DNA of 64,000 bases, taken from NCBI RefSeq assembly GCF_036711975.1, contig NC_091976.1, positions 23,808,001 to 23,872,000 of the forward strand, given 5' to 3'. Origin of the DNA: Onthophagus taurus (taxonomy: Eukaryota > Arthropoda > Insecta > Coleoptera > Scarabaeidae). The notes beneath the pieces were generated by a model. That model had not been told where the DNA came from. It made no database searches and worked only from the letters and a program-made list of their open reading frames with translations. This document shows, in pieces, positions 47,544 to 58,622 of the stretch (position 1 is its first letter; each line of letters starts with the position of its first letter). Made by a program: the position numbers and the translations under genes.

Positions 47544-48462
47544 CAGGGCGATTCTCAACCTATAGACAATTAATGGGTAATAGAAATAAATAACATTTTT
47601 TTTGGGATCACTTAAAAAGCATAGTGTACGTCACCGAAGTTAATACTGAGCAAGGGTTGCGAAATCAGATACAATCAGATACTGAGGTTTAGGCAGTCTT
47701 TGCATCCAGAAATCACATTACACAGCAACACCAAACTATCTCATCTGTTTAGAACTGATATCATCATACTTATTTCATCTTCTGCAAAAAGCTGTTTCGT
47801 ATATTTGAGTGTGTCGTTTGCACATGTCTTTCTGATTGCAAGAATTTCCTGCACAATGATGCATGGCGAAATTTAGTAACGAGATGAAGAATAACATGTA
47901 CGGATCACACAATATTGAGGAAAATGTTGAGAGCATCAAAAAGATTCAGATTTCTATCTCCGGGAAAAAAAGGATAAAAGAAGTAGAACAGGGCAAACAT
48001 TACAACGTATGTAATCTGAACTATGATTACACTATGAATGATTACAAAATCAAGATCGAGTGCTATGCAGGTGATGTCATCTTCTTGGCTGATTCTGAGG
48101 ATGGTATACAGTGATTAACACAGGCATTTAACATTGCATCTGAGGAAGTTAATACTGAGCAAGGGTTGCAAAATCAGATACAGACTGCTGCCGAGACAAT
48201 CCGCCAACAGTTTAGGCCGCGCTAGTGAAACATCATCGATTCAGCGAGTCCAATATTGTGTATAGAAAATATTGGAAACAAACTTGGAACACTTACTTTG
48301 ATGTCATTTTGAAATCTTGTACGTATTCTAGATTTGAAAGTAAATTTCACGGATATCTAGGAAACTAAAAAGCTTTTGCTACAATTTTTTTCACCTATTA
48401 CTCATTATTTGTCATGAGGAATAAATCCCCAAGTTTATGCGTATAGGTTGAGAACCACCCTG
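47544..48462. mobile_element. 919-bp TA-target element carrying a LINE fragment
   Basis: The ends are CAGGGCGATTCTCAACCTAT and the inverted CAGGGTGGTTCTCAACCTAT (two mismatches over 21 bp), flanked by TA. Deleting it restores a P-unit spacer that matches the uninterrupted spacer near 61895-61925. Inside, 47863-48114 ends in IKIECYAGDVIFLADSEDGI, a LINE reverse-transcriptase palm motif whose YADD has become YAGD. An internal direct repeat (GTTAATACTGAGCAAGGGTT) occurs at about 47638 and 48148. There is no transposase. Confidence 0.75.
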
Positions 48463-48464
48463 TA

Positions 48465-48578
48465 TAGAACTAACACTATACCTAGAACTAGAATCATTCG
48501 AGTTTAGCCGCACGTCTCTAAAGACGGCTAAACCCGAATGATTCTAGTTCTAGGTATAGTGTTACTTCTAGTTTTACA
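48465..48578. repeat. Palindromic unit P3
   Basis: A nearly perfect palindrome: TAGAACTAACACTATACCTA on the left and TAGGTATAGTGTTACTTCTA on the right, with CACGTCTCTAAAGACG at the centre. Confidence 0.8.
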
Positions 48579-48589
48579 CTTGTACTGTC

Positions 48590-49530
48590 ACTACAACTAA
48601 ATTGATCAGAAAATCTGTTTTACTCGAAATTTGTAGAAAATCAAGAATTTGCATTTTTTTACTGAAATAAAAAGTGACAGAAATAGCTTTCTTTCCATAT
48701 TTGCTACTATAGATGATGAGGAATACGATGTAGTTCAAATTAAATTGATCAGAAAATCTGTTTTACTCGAAATTTGTATAAAATCAAGAATTAGCGGTTT
48801 TCTACAAAAATAAAAAGTGACAGAAATAGTTTTCTTTTCATATTTGCTACTATAGATGATGAGGAATACGATGTAGTTCAAATTAAATTGATCAGAAAAT
48901 CTGTTTTACTCGAAATTTGTAGAAAATCAAGAATTTGCATTTTTTTACTGAAATAAAAAGTGACAGAAATAGCTTTCTTTCCATATTTGCTACTATAGAT
49001 GATGAGGAATACGATGTAGTTCAAATTAAATTGATCAGAAAATCTGTTTTATTCGAAATTTGTAGAAAATCAAGAATTTACATTTTTTTACTGAAATAAA
49101 AAGTGACAGAAATAGCTTTCTTTCCATATTTGCTACTATAGATGATGAGGAATACGATGTAGTTCAAATTAAATTGATCAGAAAATCTGTTTTACTCGAA
49201 ATTTGTATTTTTTTACTGAAATAAAAAGTGACAGAAATAGCTTTCTTTCCATATTTGCTACTATAGATGATGAGGAATACGATGTAGTTCAAATTAAATT
49301 GATCAGAAAATCTGTTTCACTCGAAATTTATATAAAATCAAGAATTTGCGGTTTTCTACAAAAATAAAAAGTGACAGAAATAGTTTTCTTTTCATATTTG
49401 CTACTATAGATGATAAGGAATACGATGTAGTTCAAATTAAATTGACCAGAAAATCTGTTTTAGTCGAAATTTGTATAAAATCAAGAATTTGCGGTTTTCT
49501 ATAAAAATAAAAAGTGATAGAAACAGTGTT
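48590..49530. repeat. Satellite array 6, ~144-bp monomers between palindromes P3 and P4
   Basis: About six and a half copies begin AAATTGATCAGAAAATCTGT near 48599, 48743, 48887, 49030, 49172, 49292 and 49438. Each continues with GTGACAGAAATAG and GCTACTATAGATGATGAGGA. Two subtypes differ at GCATTTTTTTACTGAAATAA versus GCGGTTTTCTACAAAAATAA. One copy has a roughly 20-bp deletion. Copies are far more alike than in the other arrays, so this array is young. Confidence 0.9.
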
Positions 49531-49557
49531 AGTTCTGAGAAGATAGATACAAAACTG

Positions 49558-49672
49558 TGTAGAACTAACACTATACCTAGAACTAGAATCATTCGGGTTT
49601 AGCCGTCTTTAGAGACATGCGGCTAAACCCAAATGATTCTAGTTCTAGGTATGGTGTTAGTTCTAGTTTTAT
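49558..49672. repeat. Palindromic unit P4
   Basis: The same unit as P3, but the central segment (CGTCTTTAGAGACATGCG) is inverted relative to it. Arms are GGGTTTAGCCG and CGGCTAAACCC. Confidence 0.8.
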
Positions 49673-49685
49673 ACTTGCACTGTTA

Positions 49686-50590
49686 TTACAATTAACATTA
49701 GACCTGGAAACATTTGGGTTTAGCCATATGTCTCTTAAGACGGCTAAACACAAATGATTCTAGTTCTATGTCTACTATCCGTGCAAAAAGTCAAGGCCCC
49801 TCACTTTAGACATCGATATCTTCGCAACCGTTCGATAAAAATAATTGCGACAAAGTTTGTTGTAATCACTGAACATTTCTACGTAACATATGTCAATTTA
49901 AAAATTTTCGGATCCACGGTTTTCTTTTTATCGCGAGTGAAATGAAAAAAGTACCCGATTTTTTACGGTACCGGCAACTTTGTCAACTTTGCGATTTTCT
50001 TTCTCTAAAACTATCGTACGAAAAATTTTGAATTTTGAACAGGTGGTAGCCTGATATGTTCTTAGTGAATGACATATTTTATTTTTTCAATATTTTATAC
50101 AGTTTTGTGGAAAATCGCGGTTTAGTAAGACGCCGTTATGTCGAAAACAGCTGAGTGGATTTCGGTTGTCGGATTCCGTTATCAGTTTTTCAAAATTAGA
50201 GCTCCCTAATTTTTTAAGAGCGATTAATGGAATTACAAATTAAAGAGAAACAGATATAAGCTTTGCGGAGTAACGGGGGTTCCGTCCAATCGGAACAGAT
50301 GGTGCGTCTCAGACAGGACGTCGCGCCTTATTTCTTTATGGAGGTAAGATAAAGACGCGACGTACTGTATAGGACACACTATCTGTTCCGATTGGACGGA
50401 ACCCTCCTCTCCCTACATAGCTTATTTCTGTTTCTCTTTAATTTGTAATTCATTGATTACATGTTCATTGATTACAATAAACTTTACTGCAATTTTTTCT
50501 ATCGAGCGGTTACAAAGATATCGATCTCTAAAGTGAGGGGCCTTGACTTTTTGCACGTATAGTAGTGTTACTTCTAGTTCTAGAACTACC
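49686..50590. repeat. Palindromic unit P5, split by the 788-bp element
   Basis: The left part runs to 49774 (GACCTGGAAACATTTGGGTT...TTCTAGTTCTATGTC). The right remainder (TAGTGTTACTTCTAGTTCTA) resumes at 50563. Joined at a single TA these give the usual unit end TCTAGGTATAGTGTTAGTTC with small changes. Confidence 0.7.
49775..50562. mobile_element. 788-bp TA-target element with ~100-bp TIRs and an inner hairpin
   Basis: The left arm starts CTATCCGTGCAAAAAGTCAA and the right arm, reversed, starts CTATACGTGCAAAAAGTCAA. They match for about 100 bp (to GTAATCA.TGAACAT) with roughly 85% identity. TA flanks both ends. A second palindrome of about 220 bp (50231-50450, arms AATTACAAATTAAAGAGAAA) sits inside and includes GTTCCGTCCAATCGGAACAG in both arms. 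I found no coding sequence. The inner palindrome may be an independent nested MITE. Confidence 0.75.
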
Positions 50591-50799
50591 GTCCTTTATT
50601 TATACATCGTATAAGACAACTCGGGTTATTCCCCGAGTTGGATTCAATCTATTTGCGTTAAAATATACTGATGTATTAAATACGAGTTCCATTATATCAA
50701 GGTTTCACTGTACTTAATTTACGCTCAGGTTAACAAAAAAAAAAATAAATAAAATTCCCGTTTTAGGATATTTTATAATCATCTTTTTGTATTTTAACG

Positions 50800-50935
50800 T
50801 TTCTAATAAAAGATATCGAGATGTGGCAAAGAAATTTCAAATTTCGGTGCGTACCATTTCAGGTCTTCTTGTACAGCAGAACAATAACCAATTTATTCAA
50901 TTATGTATAGACAATCCCGTTCTAAATTAGGTACC
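50800..50935 (+). mobile_element. Possible transposase helix-turn-helix relic
   Basis: The plus strand at about 50808-50875 reads KRYRDVAKKFQISVRTISGL, which has the layout of a transposase or resolvase HTH. It is isolated, with stops on both sides, just outside the pogo-like element. Confidence 0.3.
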
Positions 50936-52120
50936 ATAAAAAAACACTACTTAAGAATGTTTTCTTATTAGTTATGGAAATTAAAAATAAAGTTGTCTAG
51001 ATACACCGTTCCAATAGAAATTAGATGATAAAATCTGTAACATATCAAGGATTTAATTTTGTTTTAAATTCGTAATTTAATTTTAATTTTTAATCGAAAG
51101 TCGTAAAAATTTGCTAGCAGGGTACGTAGATTGTAAAAGAAATCTTTTATTGTTTATAATTTTATTAAAAAGTATCGTTTGAATCGTCTTTAATCGATGA
51201 TAAATTTACAAAGTCATCTCGTGGACTGCACACATGGACTGCTAACTTGTAATAATCACAAAAGAAAAGTTTAATGTAAAAAAAATTCATACTACGAACC
51301 TGCCACATTTAGCTGTTTAACCGTAGCACTTAGCCGGACCAAGAATTTAAAGAAAAAAATACTGAAAAATTTCTATTCTTAAGGTTCGATGTTCGCAAAA
51401 AAAAAAAACGTAGGGGTTATCTATGATTATATATTACGTATTGCATGTAATATAAATCTAAAAAAAGATAAACGAGATTTATTAATTAATTATTATTGTA
51501 AAGCTTGCATAGTCGTTACATGAGATATAATATTTTTAGTACAATGATTTGTCTGGATAAACAATAACGATACGTATATGATATATTGTTTGGATATATA
51601 TTATGACAAATATAAATGTTGCCTTTTCGTCAAAATAATAATTAAACAAAAAAAAGTAATATATATATTAATTATTAATTATATGGGAAGTTGTAATCCT
51701 GATGCCACTCTTAAAATGTTTGGCGATGCAACAACTTTATGTACATTTGGCAGAAATACATAGTCAAAATAAATTAATTGAAGTTTTTATTACCACTTAT
51801 GCTGAAAGTGCTACCCCTAAGTAGGAATTGCTTTGTAATACAATAAGATCTCTCTTGTGCTAATATAAAGTGCATAATGGGTAAGTTTTATTAAAGATTA
51901 GTTTAATAGGATTAATTTAGGAAATGTTTTATTATTATTTGCCATTTATTGCCACAAATAAGAATACAAAATTAGATACACATAAAAAAAAAATAATAAG
52001 AGCAAAAATATATGTTAGTCGGGCAATGGATAAACTTAAACTTAAACAGTATGAGCAGTATCAGCAAATGGATCATTTTATCGCACAAGCGATCTCTGCT
52101 AAATGACCGAACAGAACCAA
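50936..52120. other. Noncoding spacer
   Basis: AT-rich DNA with no supported gene, repeat array or transposon end. Confidence 0.3.
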
Positions 52121-52129
52121 ATAAGATTA

Positions 52130-53400
52130 AGCAAGAAAAAGAGAAAAACAAAGAAAAGACACGAAAAGAGAGAGAGAACGGCTAAAAGAGACCAAAAGTA
52201 TCTGCCGGATATCAGTTGCCAAGAAGTGAGAGCAGTTGAAGAAAGGAAAAAAGAGAAAGACAAAGAACCAGTGGCTCTTTAAAATATGTCTAAAATTAGC
52301 AATGTTAGAAAATTTACGAATTTGAGAAGGCAGTCCATTCCACAGCGCACTCGACTGTACTGTAAATGATATGTGATAAATTTCAGTGGTATGAACAGGA
52401 AATGTAAGAATAGTATCAGAACGTCAACGAGTAGCAAGCTCATGAGTTGATAATTGCTGGAACCTATCTGATAAGTACTTTGGGGTGCAGTTATGAAGGA
52501 TTTTAAATAAAATGGTTAATAAACGAAAGGATCTACGTCCCTAACAAATATAAGTGAGTAGCAAAGATTACGACGGACCACCGGAGGAAGAGAGCACCGA
52601 AGTCTTTTTAAAGAGTGGAAGCAAGCATAAACTTTTCTGCAAACATGTTGAATTTGCGGTTTCCAAGACAGTGCAGAATCCATAAGGAATCCAAGATTTT
52701 TAACTGTGTCAGAAAACCGTATGACATTTCCATCCAGCATCAGATCACTGCAGGTAGATGGATTAATCTTACCAAGTAATTGACGAGTTTCAAACACAAT
52801 AGCTTGCGTTTTAACTGAGTTCAACTTCTATCTCCGAGACCACTTCGAGACCTTAGATAGATCGTTATTAAGTCGCACAATAGCTTCCGGAAATTCAGCA
52901 ATAGTTGTAGTAGTATATATCTGGAGGTCGTCAGAATATAAATGATAATTACACGAGATATAATCAGTAACACTATTAACGAATAAAAAAAAAGTAACGG
53001 ACCCAATACACTGCCCTAAGGAACACCACATTTGATTGCACAAGCAGAAGAAATTGAAGAGTTAGCGCGTATGCACATGGAAAAGGTAAGATTGAAACCA
53101 AGAAACATAGGAGATAGTGAATCCGTAAGCAGAAAGAGACGCCAAAAGAAGGCTGTAATCGACAGAATCAAAAGCCTTGCTGAAATCGAGCAGTACTAGC
53201 ACAGTAACACATCTGTTGTCGCAGGCATATCTAATATCATCAGTAACTTTAATGAGGGCAGTAGCTGTACTATGCCCACTGCGAAAACCCGATTGCAACT
53301 CATTGTGTAAATTAAACCTCTCTAGAAATCCTTGAACCTGTAAATAAACTAAGCGTTCAACAGCTTTTGATAGTACGGATAAAATACTACTTGCTTAGAT
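52130..53400 (-). mobile_element. 5'-truncated CR1/Jockey-type LINE relic
   Basis: Minus-strand frames give, in order: LSKAVERLVYLQVQGFLE (53395-53340), QSGFRSGHSTATALIKVTDD and LVLLDFSKAFDSVDYSLL (53298-53140). Next is a segment ending CNYHLYSDDLQIY, with the YxDD catalytic pair intact but Ala replaced by Ser (about 52960). NSVKTQAIVF and VKNLGFLMDSALSWKPQI follow (52820-52650), and a C-terminal SALWNGLPSQIRKFSNIANF (about 52350-52290). Frameshifts separate the blocks and the endonuclease is missing. HLYxDDLQIY and LWN-LP-xIR place it in the CR1/Jockey group. Confidence 0.8.
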
Positions 53401-53980
53401 GGCCACAGGCATGAGTTCGGATCTACCAGTTATATTTTTCGAAATTAAAGGAAATATAAATCAAAATCGATATTTTTTAAAAAAATAAAAATTATTCTTT
53501 ATTTTAGAGCACCATCTTTAATTTAATAATGCAATTACATAAATTTATCCTAGTTGTATACCTTTCCAGTAGTGATTTTAAACTAACATATTTTATTTAG
53601 TAGTATAACTAAGTTATTTAGTCGAGTGTCACACCTCTATCACAAAGGTAACTAATTTACCGATATTAACTTAGTTTTGCTACTAAATATGAGATGTCGC
53701 CCGAAAAGTAATTTTTCCAAAAAAATTTTTGGTTTTGCACATTTTTAGTGATTTTTAATTGTGACCGCAACGAGATGAGAAACCTTACCACCTCATCCAG
53801 ACGAGTTCCTTATCGTATAGTATTATATTGTAGGTGCCATGAAAAAGTACAGTATAAAAACTTGATTAAATGAATATGGGTGTTTACCAAACTTAGCATT
53901 TCGATCTACGAGGCGAAATACTTGAGCTGGGGAAGGTAGCCCGAACACTAGAATCCTTTTTAGGTTTTACACTCATCTAT
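53401..53980. other. Noncoding spacer
   Basis: No gene or clear repeat recognised between the LINE relic and satellite array 4. Confidence 0.3.
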
Positions 53981-53984
53981 ATTA

Positions 53985-56900
53985 ATGATACATAGATTGA
54001 GATAAAAATGTTTTAAACCAAGAATTTTTAAGATATTTTGACGAAACTTTCATGATTTATAAAGAAAAGTATGTATTTTTTCATGAATCAAATAGTTCTT
54101 GAATATCTCTATCCATTCATGAGATAAAAAAATTTTAAATCATCCAGAATTTTTAAGATTTTAAGAAGATAACAATTTTCTACAATCATTTTTAAATGAT
54201 TGTAAAAGAACGAATTTTTAAGATATTTTGACGAAACATTCATCATTTATAAAGGAAACTATGTATTTTTTCATGAATCAAACAGTTCTTGAATATCTCT
54301 ATCCGTTCATAACATATAAATTTTTTAAAACAACCAGAATTTAAGATTTTAAGAAGATGAAAATTTTTTACAATCATTTTTTAAAACTAATGAAAGATCG
54401 AATTCTTAAGGTATCTTGATGAAACATTCATGATTTATAAAGGAAATAACGTATTTTTTCATGAACCAAATAGTTCTTGAATATTTCTATTCGTTCATGA
54501 GGTAAAAACTTTTTAAAATAACCAGAATTTTTACGATTTTACGAAGATAACGATTTTCTACGATCATTTTTAAATAATCGTGAAAAATCGAATTCTTAAG
54601 GTATCTTGATGAAACATTCATGATTTATAAAGAAAAGTATGTACTTTTTCAGGAATAAAACCATTCTTGAAAATCTTTATTCATTCTTGAGATAAAAATG
54701 TTTTAAACCAAGAATTTTTAAGATTTTTTGAAGATGACAATTTTCTGAAATCAGTTTTAAAAAGTCGTAAAAGAACGAATTTTTAATATATTTTGACGAA
54801 ACTTTCATGATTTATAAAGAAAAGTATGTATTTTTTCATGAATCAAACGGTTCTTGAATATCTCTATTCGTTCATGAGATAAAAAATTTTTAAAACAACC
54901 AGAATTTTTACGATTTTAAGAAGATAACAATTTTCTACAATTATTTTTTAAAACTCATGAAAGATTGAATTCTTAAGGTATCTTGATGAAACATTCATGA
55001 TTTATAAAGGAAAGTATGTACTTTTTCAGGAATAAAACCATTCTTGAAAATCTTTATTCATTCTTGAGATAAAAATGTTTTAAACCAAGAATTTTTAAGA
55101 TTTTTTGAAGATGACAATTTTCTGAAATCAGTTTTAAAAAGTCGTAAAAGAACGAATTTTTAATATATTTTGACGAAACTTTCATGATTTATAAAGATAA
55201 GTATGTATTTTTTCATGAATCAAACGGTTCTTGAATATCTCTATTCGTTCATGAGACAAAAAAATTTTAAAACATCCAGAATTTTTACGATTTTAAGAAG
55301 ATAACAATTTTCTACAATCATTTTTAAAAACTCGTGAAAAATCGAATTCTTAAGGTACCTTGATGAAACATTCATGATTTATAAAGAAAAGTATGTACTT
55401 TTTCAGGAATAAAACCATTCTTGAAAATCTCTATTCATTCTTGAGATAAAAATGCTTTAAACCAAGAATTTTTAAGATTTTTTGAAGATGACATTTTTCT
55501 ATAATCAGTTTTAAAAAGTCGTAAAAGAACAAATTTTTAATATATTTTGACGAAACTTTCATGATTTATAAAGAAAAGTATGTATTTTTCCATGAATCAA
55601 ACGGTTCTTGAATATCTCTATTCGTTCATGAGATAAAAAATTTTTAAAACATCCAGAATTTTTACAATTTTAAAAAAATAACAATTTTCTACAATCATTT
55701 TTAAAAACTTGTGAAAAATCGAATTCTTAAGGTATCTTGATGAAACATTCATGATTTATAAAGAAAAGTATGTACTTTTTCAGGAATAAAACCATTCTTG
55801 AAAATCTCTATTCATTCTTGAGATAAAAATGCTTTAAACCAAGAATTTTTAAGATTTTTTGAAGATGACATTTTTCTATAATCAGTTTTAAAAAGTCGTA
55901 AAAGAACAAATTTTTAATATATTTTGACGAAACTTTCATGATTTATAAAGAAAAGTATGTATTTTTCCATGAATCAAACGGTTCTTGAATATCTCTATTC
56001 GTTCATGAGATAAAAAATTTTTAAAACATCCAGAATTTTTACAATTTTAAAAAAATAACAATTTTCTACAATCATTTTTAAAAACTCGTGAAAAATCGAA
56101 TTCTTAAGGTATCTTGATGAAACATTCATGATTTATAAAGAAAAGTATGTACTTTTTCAGGAATAAAACCATTCTTGAAAATCTCTATTCATTCTTGAGA
56201 TAAAAATGCTTTAAACCAAGAATTTTTAAGATTTTTTGAAGATGACATTTTTCTATAATCAGTTTTAAAAAGTCGTAAAAGAACAAATTTTTAATATATT
56301 TTGACGAAACTTTCATGATTTATAAAGAAAAGTATGTATTTTTCCATGAATTAAACGGTTCTTGAATATCTCTATTCGTTCATGAGATAAAAAATTTTTA
56401 AAATATCCAGAATTTTTACAATTTTAAAAAAATAACAATTTTCTACAATCATTTTTAAAAACTCGTGAAAAATCGAATTCTTAAGGTATCTTGATGAAAC
56501 ATTCATGATTTATAAAGAAAAGTATGTACTTTTTTAGGAATAAAACTATTCTTAAAAATCTCTATTCATTCTTGAGATAAAAATGTTTTAAACCAAGAAT
56601 TTTTAAGATTTTTTGAAGATAACAATGTTCTATAATCAGTTTTAAAAAGTCGTAAAAGAACGAATTTTTAATATATTTTGACGAAACTTTCATCATTTAT
56701 AAAGAAAAGTATGTATTTTTACATGAATTAAACCGTTCTAGAAAATCTCTATTCGTTCATGAGATAAAAACTGTTTAAAACAAGCAGAATTTTTACGATT
56801 ATAAGGAGATAACAATTTTCTACAATCATTTTTAAACAGTTGTAAAAGAACAAATTCTTAAGGTATCTTGATGAAACATTTATGATTTATAAAGGAAAGT

Positions 56901-57740
56901 ATGTACTTTTTCAGGAATAAAACCATTCTTGGAAATCTTTATTCATTCTTGAGATAAAAATGTTTTAAACCAAGAATTTTTAAGATTTTTTGAAGATGAC
57001 AATTTTCTATAATCAGTTTTAAAAAGTCGTAAAAGAACGAATTTTTAATATATTTTGACGAAACTTTCATGATTTATAAAGAAAAGTATGTATTTTTTCA
57101 TGAATCAAACGGTTCTTGAATATCTCTATTCGTTCATGAGATAAAAAATTTTTAAAACATCCAGAATTTTTACAATTTTAAAAAGATAACAATTTTCTAC
57201 AATCATTTTTAAAAACTCGTGAAAAATCGAATTCTTAAGGTATCTTGATGAAACATTCATGATTTATAAAGAAAAGTATGTACTTTTTCAGGAATAAAAC
57301 CATTCTTGAAAATCTTTATTCATTCTTGAGATAAAAATGCTTTAAACCAAGAATTTTTAAGATTTTTTGAAGATGACATTTTTCTATAATCAGTTTTAAA
57401 AAGTCGTAAAAGAACAAATTTTTAATATATTTTGACGAAACTTTCATGATTTATAAAGAAAAGTATGTATTTTTTCATGAATCAAACGGTTCTTGAATAT
57501 CTCTATTCGTTCATGAGATAAAAATTTTTTAAAACAACCAGAATTTTTAAGATTTTAAGAAGATAACAATTTTCTACAATCATTTTTAAACAGTTGTAAA
57601 AGAACGAATTTTTAAGATATTTTGACGAAACATTCATCATTTATAAAGAAAAGTATGTATTTTTTCATAAATCAAACAGTTCTTGAATATCTCTATTCGT
57701 TCATGAGATAAAAACTTTTTAAAACACCCAGAATTGTAGT
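53985..57740. repeat. Satellite array 4, ~188-bp monomers in 2-mer units (~377 bp)
   Basis: About twenty monomers. From about 54640 two types alternate. Type x is AGTATGTACTTTTTCAGGAA then TTCATTCTTGAGATAAAAAT and CAAGAATTTTTAAG. Type y is AGTATGTATTTTTTCATGAA then TTCGTTCATGAGATAAAAA and CCAGAATTTTTAC. Type x recurs near 54640, 55016, 55393, 55769, 56147, 56525, 56901 and 57278, a dimer period of about 377 bp. Monomers before 54600 and after 57480 are not in strict alternation. This is the longest array in the window. Confidence 0.92.
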
Positions 57741-57953
57741 TCGAATTAAATAGATCACAACTTTTAGGTTGCTGTGAAATAAATCAAAAAAATGTTTTTG
57801 ACAGCTCTCAAAATTTATAAAAATGGTTTAAATTTATTGTTAGAAGTATACCTCAAGAACTTTACAAAAAAAAAGTAACTGGTTTTAAGGAAAAAATTTT
57901 AATTTGGTTAATAAAAGTTATTTTTTAATTGCGAATAATCTTATTAAAAAAAA
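57741..57953. other. Short spacer with a partial open frame
   Basis: An ATG at 57792 opens a 28-codon frame (MFLTALKIYKNGLNLLLEVY...) ending at a poly-A tract. It looks somewhat protein-like and could be an upstream exon of the next ORF, but I could not find a convincing splice pair. Confidence 0.2.
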
Positions 57954-58166
57954 ATGGAAGATAAGAAGATTATAAAAAGAATAAAAACTAACATTGTCAC
58001 ATCACAAGATTACCCGATGAATCCAAATCCTGAAACTCTTAAAAGTATTGAGAAGATTCACAAATGGGCTTCGTCAAGAGATGACGTGGAAACATCCGAT
58101 TTAGAAGTTAAAATCAATTTTAAACAAAAAACGATTCAATTTAATTGGCAAGAAAATCAAAAATAA
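57954..58166 (+). CDS. Hypothetical 70-residue protein
   Basis: A single open frame from ATG to TAA, strongly charged and hydrophilic, with a basic N terminus (MEDKKIIKRIKTN). It has a Pro/Asn segment (YPMNPNPET), then an amphipathic region with KIHKWASSRDD and a C-terminal VKINFKQKTIQFNW that could form two beta strands. No signal peptide or membrane segment. It ends 256 bp upstream of the receptor start codon. I do not recognise it. It is more protein-like than chance ORFs in this AT-rich DNA, but at this length chance cannot be excluded. Confidence 0.35.
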   Translation: MEDKKIIKRIKTNIVTSQDYPMNPNPETLKSIEKIHKWASSRDDVETSDLEVKINFKQKTIQFNWQENQK

Positions 58167-58421
58167 CATTTTCTTTTATTTACCACGAATTATTTTAAAA
58201 TAAAACAAGTAATTATTAATTAAACTTAACTCTCCAATTATCTAATCAATCATAAAAAAAATTTAACGAGTCATTTGAGTTGGACATTAATTGATCTTAA
58301 ACACACCTTAATTACCCTTTATGTATTCTTAGGGGTTATTTGAGCATTAAACATTCAAATTGAGAGGTTCAAAAAGAAATTTTCTCGCTATTAGTTGAGT
58401 TTTAACCTCGAAACAAAAAAC

Positions 58422-58622
58422 ATGTTACCCTCACTTTTAGACGACAAAGTATTCCTTTACGAAGATGAATTAAAAATAAAAGGCGTTATCGAAGAGTTTA
58501 AACATAGCGCTAGAGCTAGAGACATCAAAGAACGTTCACAATTACCTCAAAACGATGGAAAAGTCATTGACGAACACGACCAATTTTATAGGGATCACAA
58601 ATTATTACTAAAATTATTTCAG
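58422..58622 (+). CDS. Gr exon 1
   Basis: 67 codons, MLPSLLDDKVFLYEDEL to RDHKLLLKLFQ. An in-frame extension upstream reaches only a TTG, so the ATG at 58422 is preferred. The donor CAG|GTTTAT is phase 0 and the intron is 62 bp. Confidence 0.8.

Larger units (their letters stand above)
47177..50710. mobile_element. 3.5-kb pogo-like element packed with nested repeats
   Basis: The left end CAGTAAAATATCGATATAAT (47177) and the inverted right end CAGTGAAACCTTGATATAAT (ending 50710) agree at 18 of 22 positions. Both are bordered by TA (47175-47176, 50711-50712). CAGT ends and TA targets are typical of pogo/Tigger elements. Inside are five palindromic units, a 919-bp TA-flanked element, a 144-bp satellite and a 788-bp TA-flanked element. 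No pogo transposase remains, so it is non-autonomous. The TIR match is short and imperfect, so the outer boundary is moderately certain. Confidence 0.55.

Noticed and set aside
47863..48114. 84-codon ORF as a host gene
   Set aside because: Its C-terminal part is a LINE reverse-transcriptase fragment with a lost catalytic Asp, and it lies inside a TA-flanked mobile element.
53985..57740. Regular spaced repeats considered as a CRISPR array
   Set aside because: Monomers are about 188 bp with no unique spacers, and the DNA is eukaryotic. It is a satellite.
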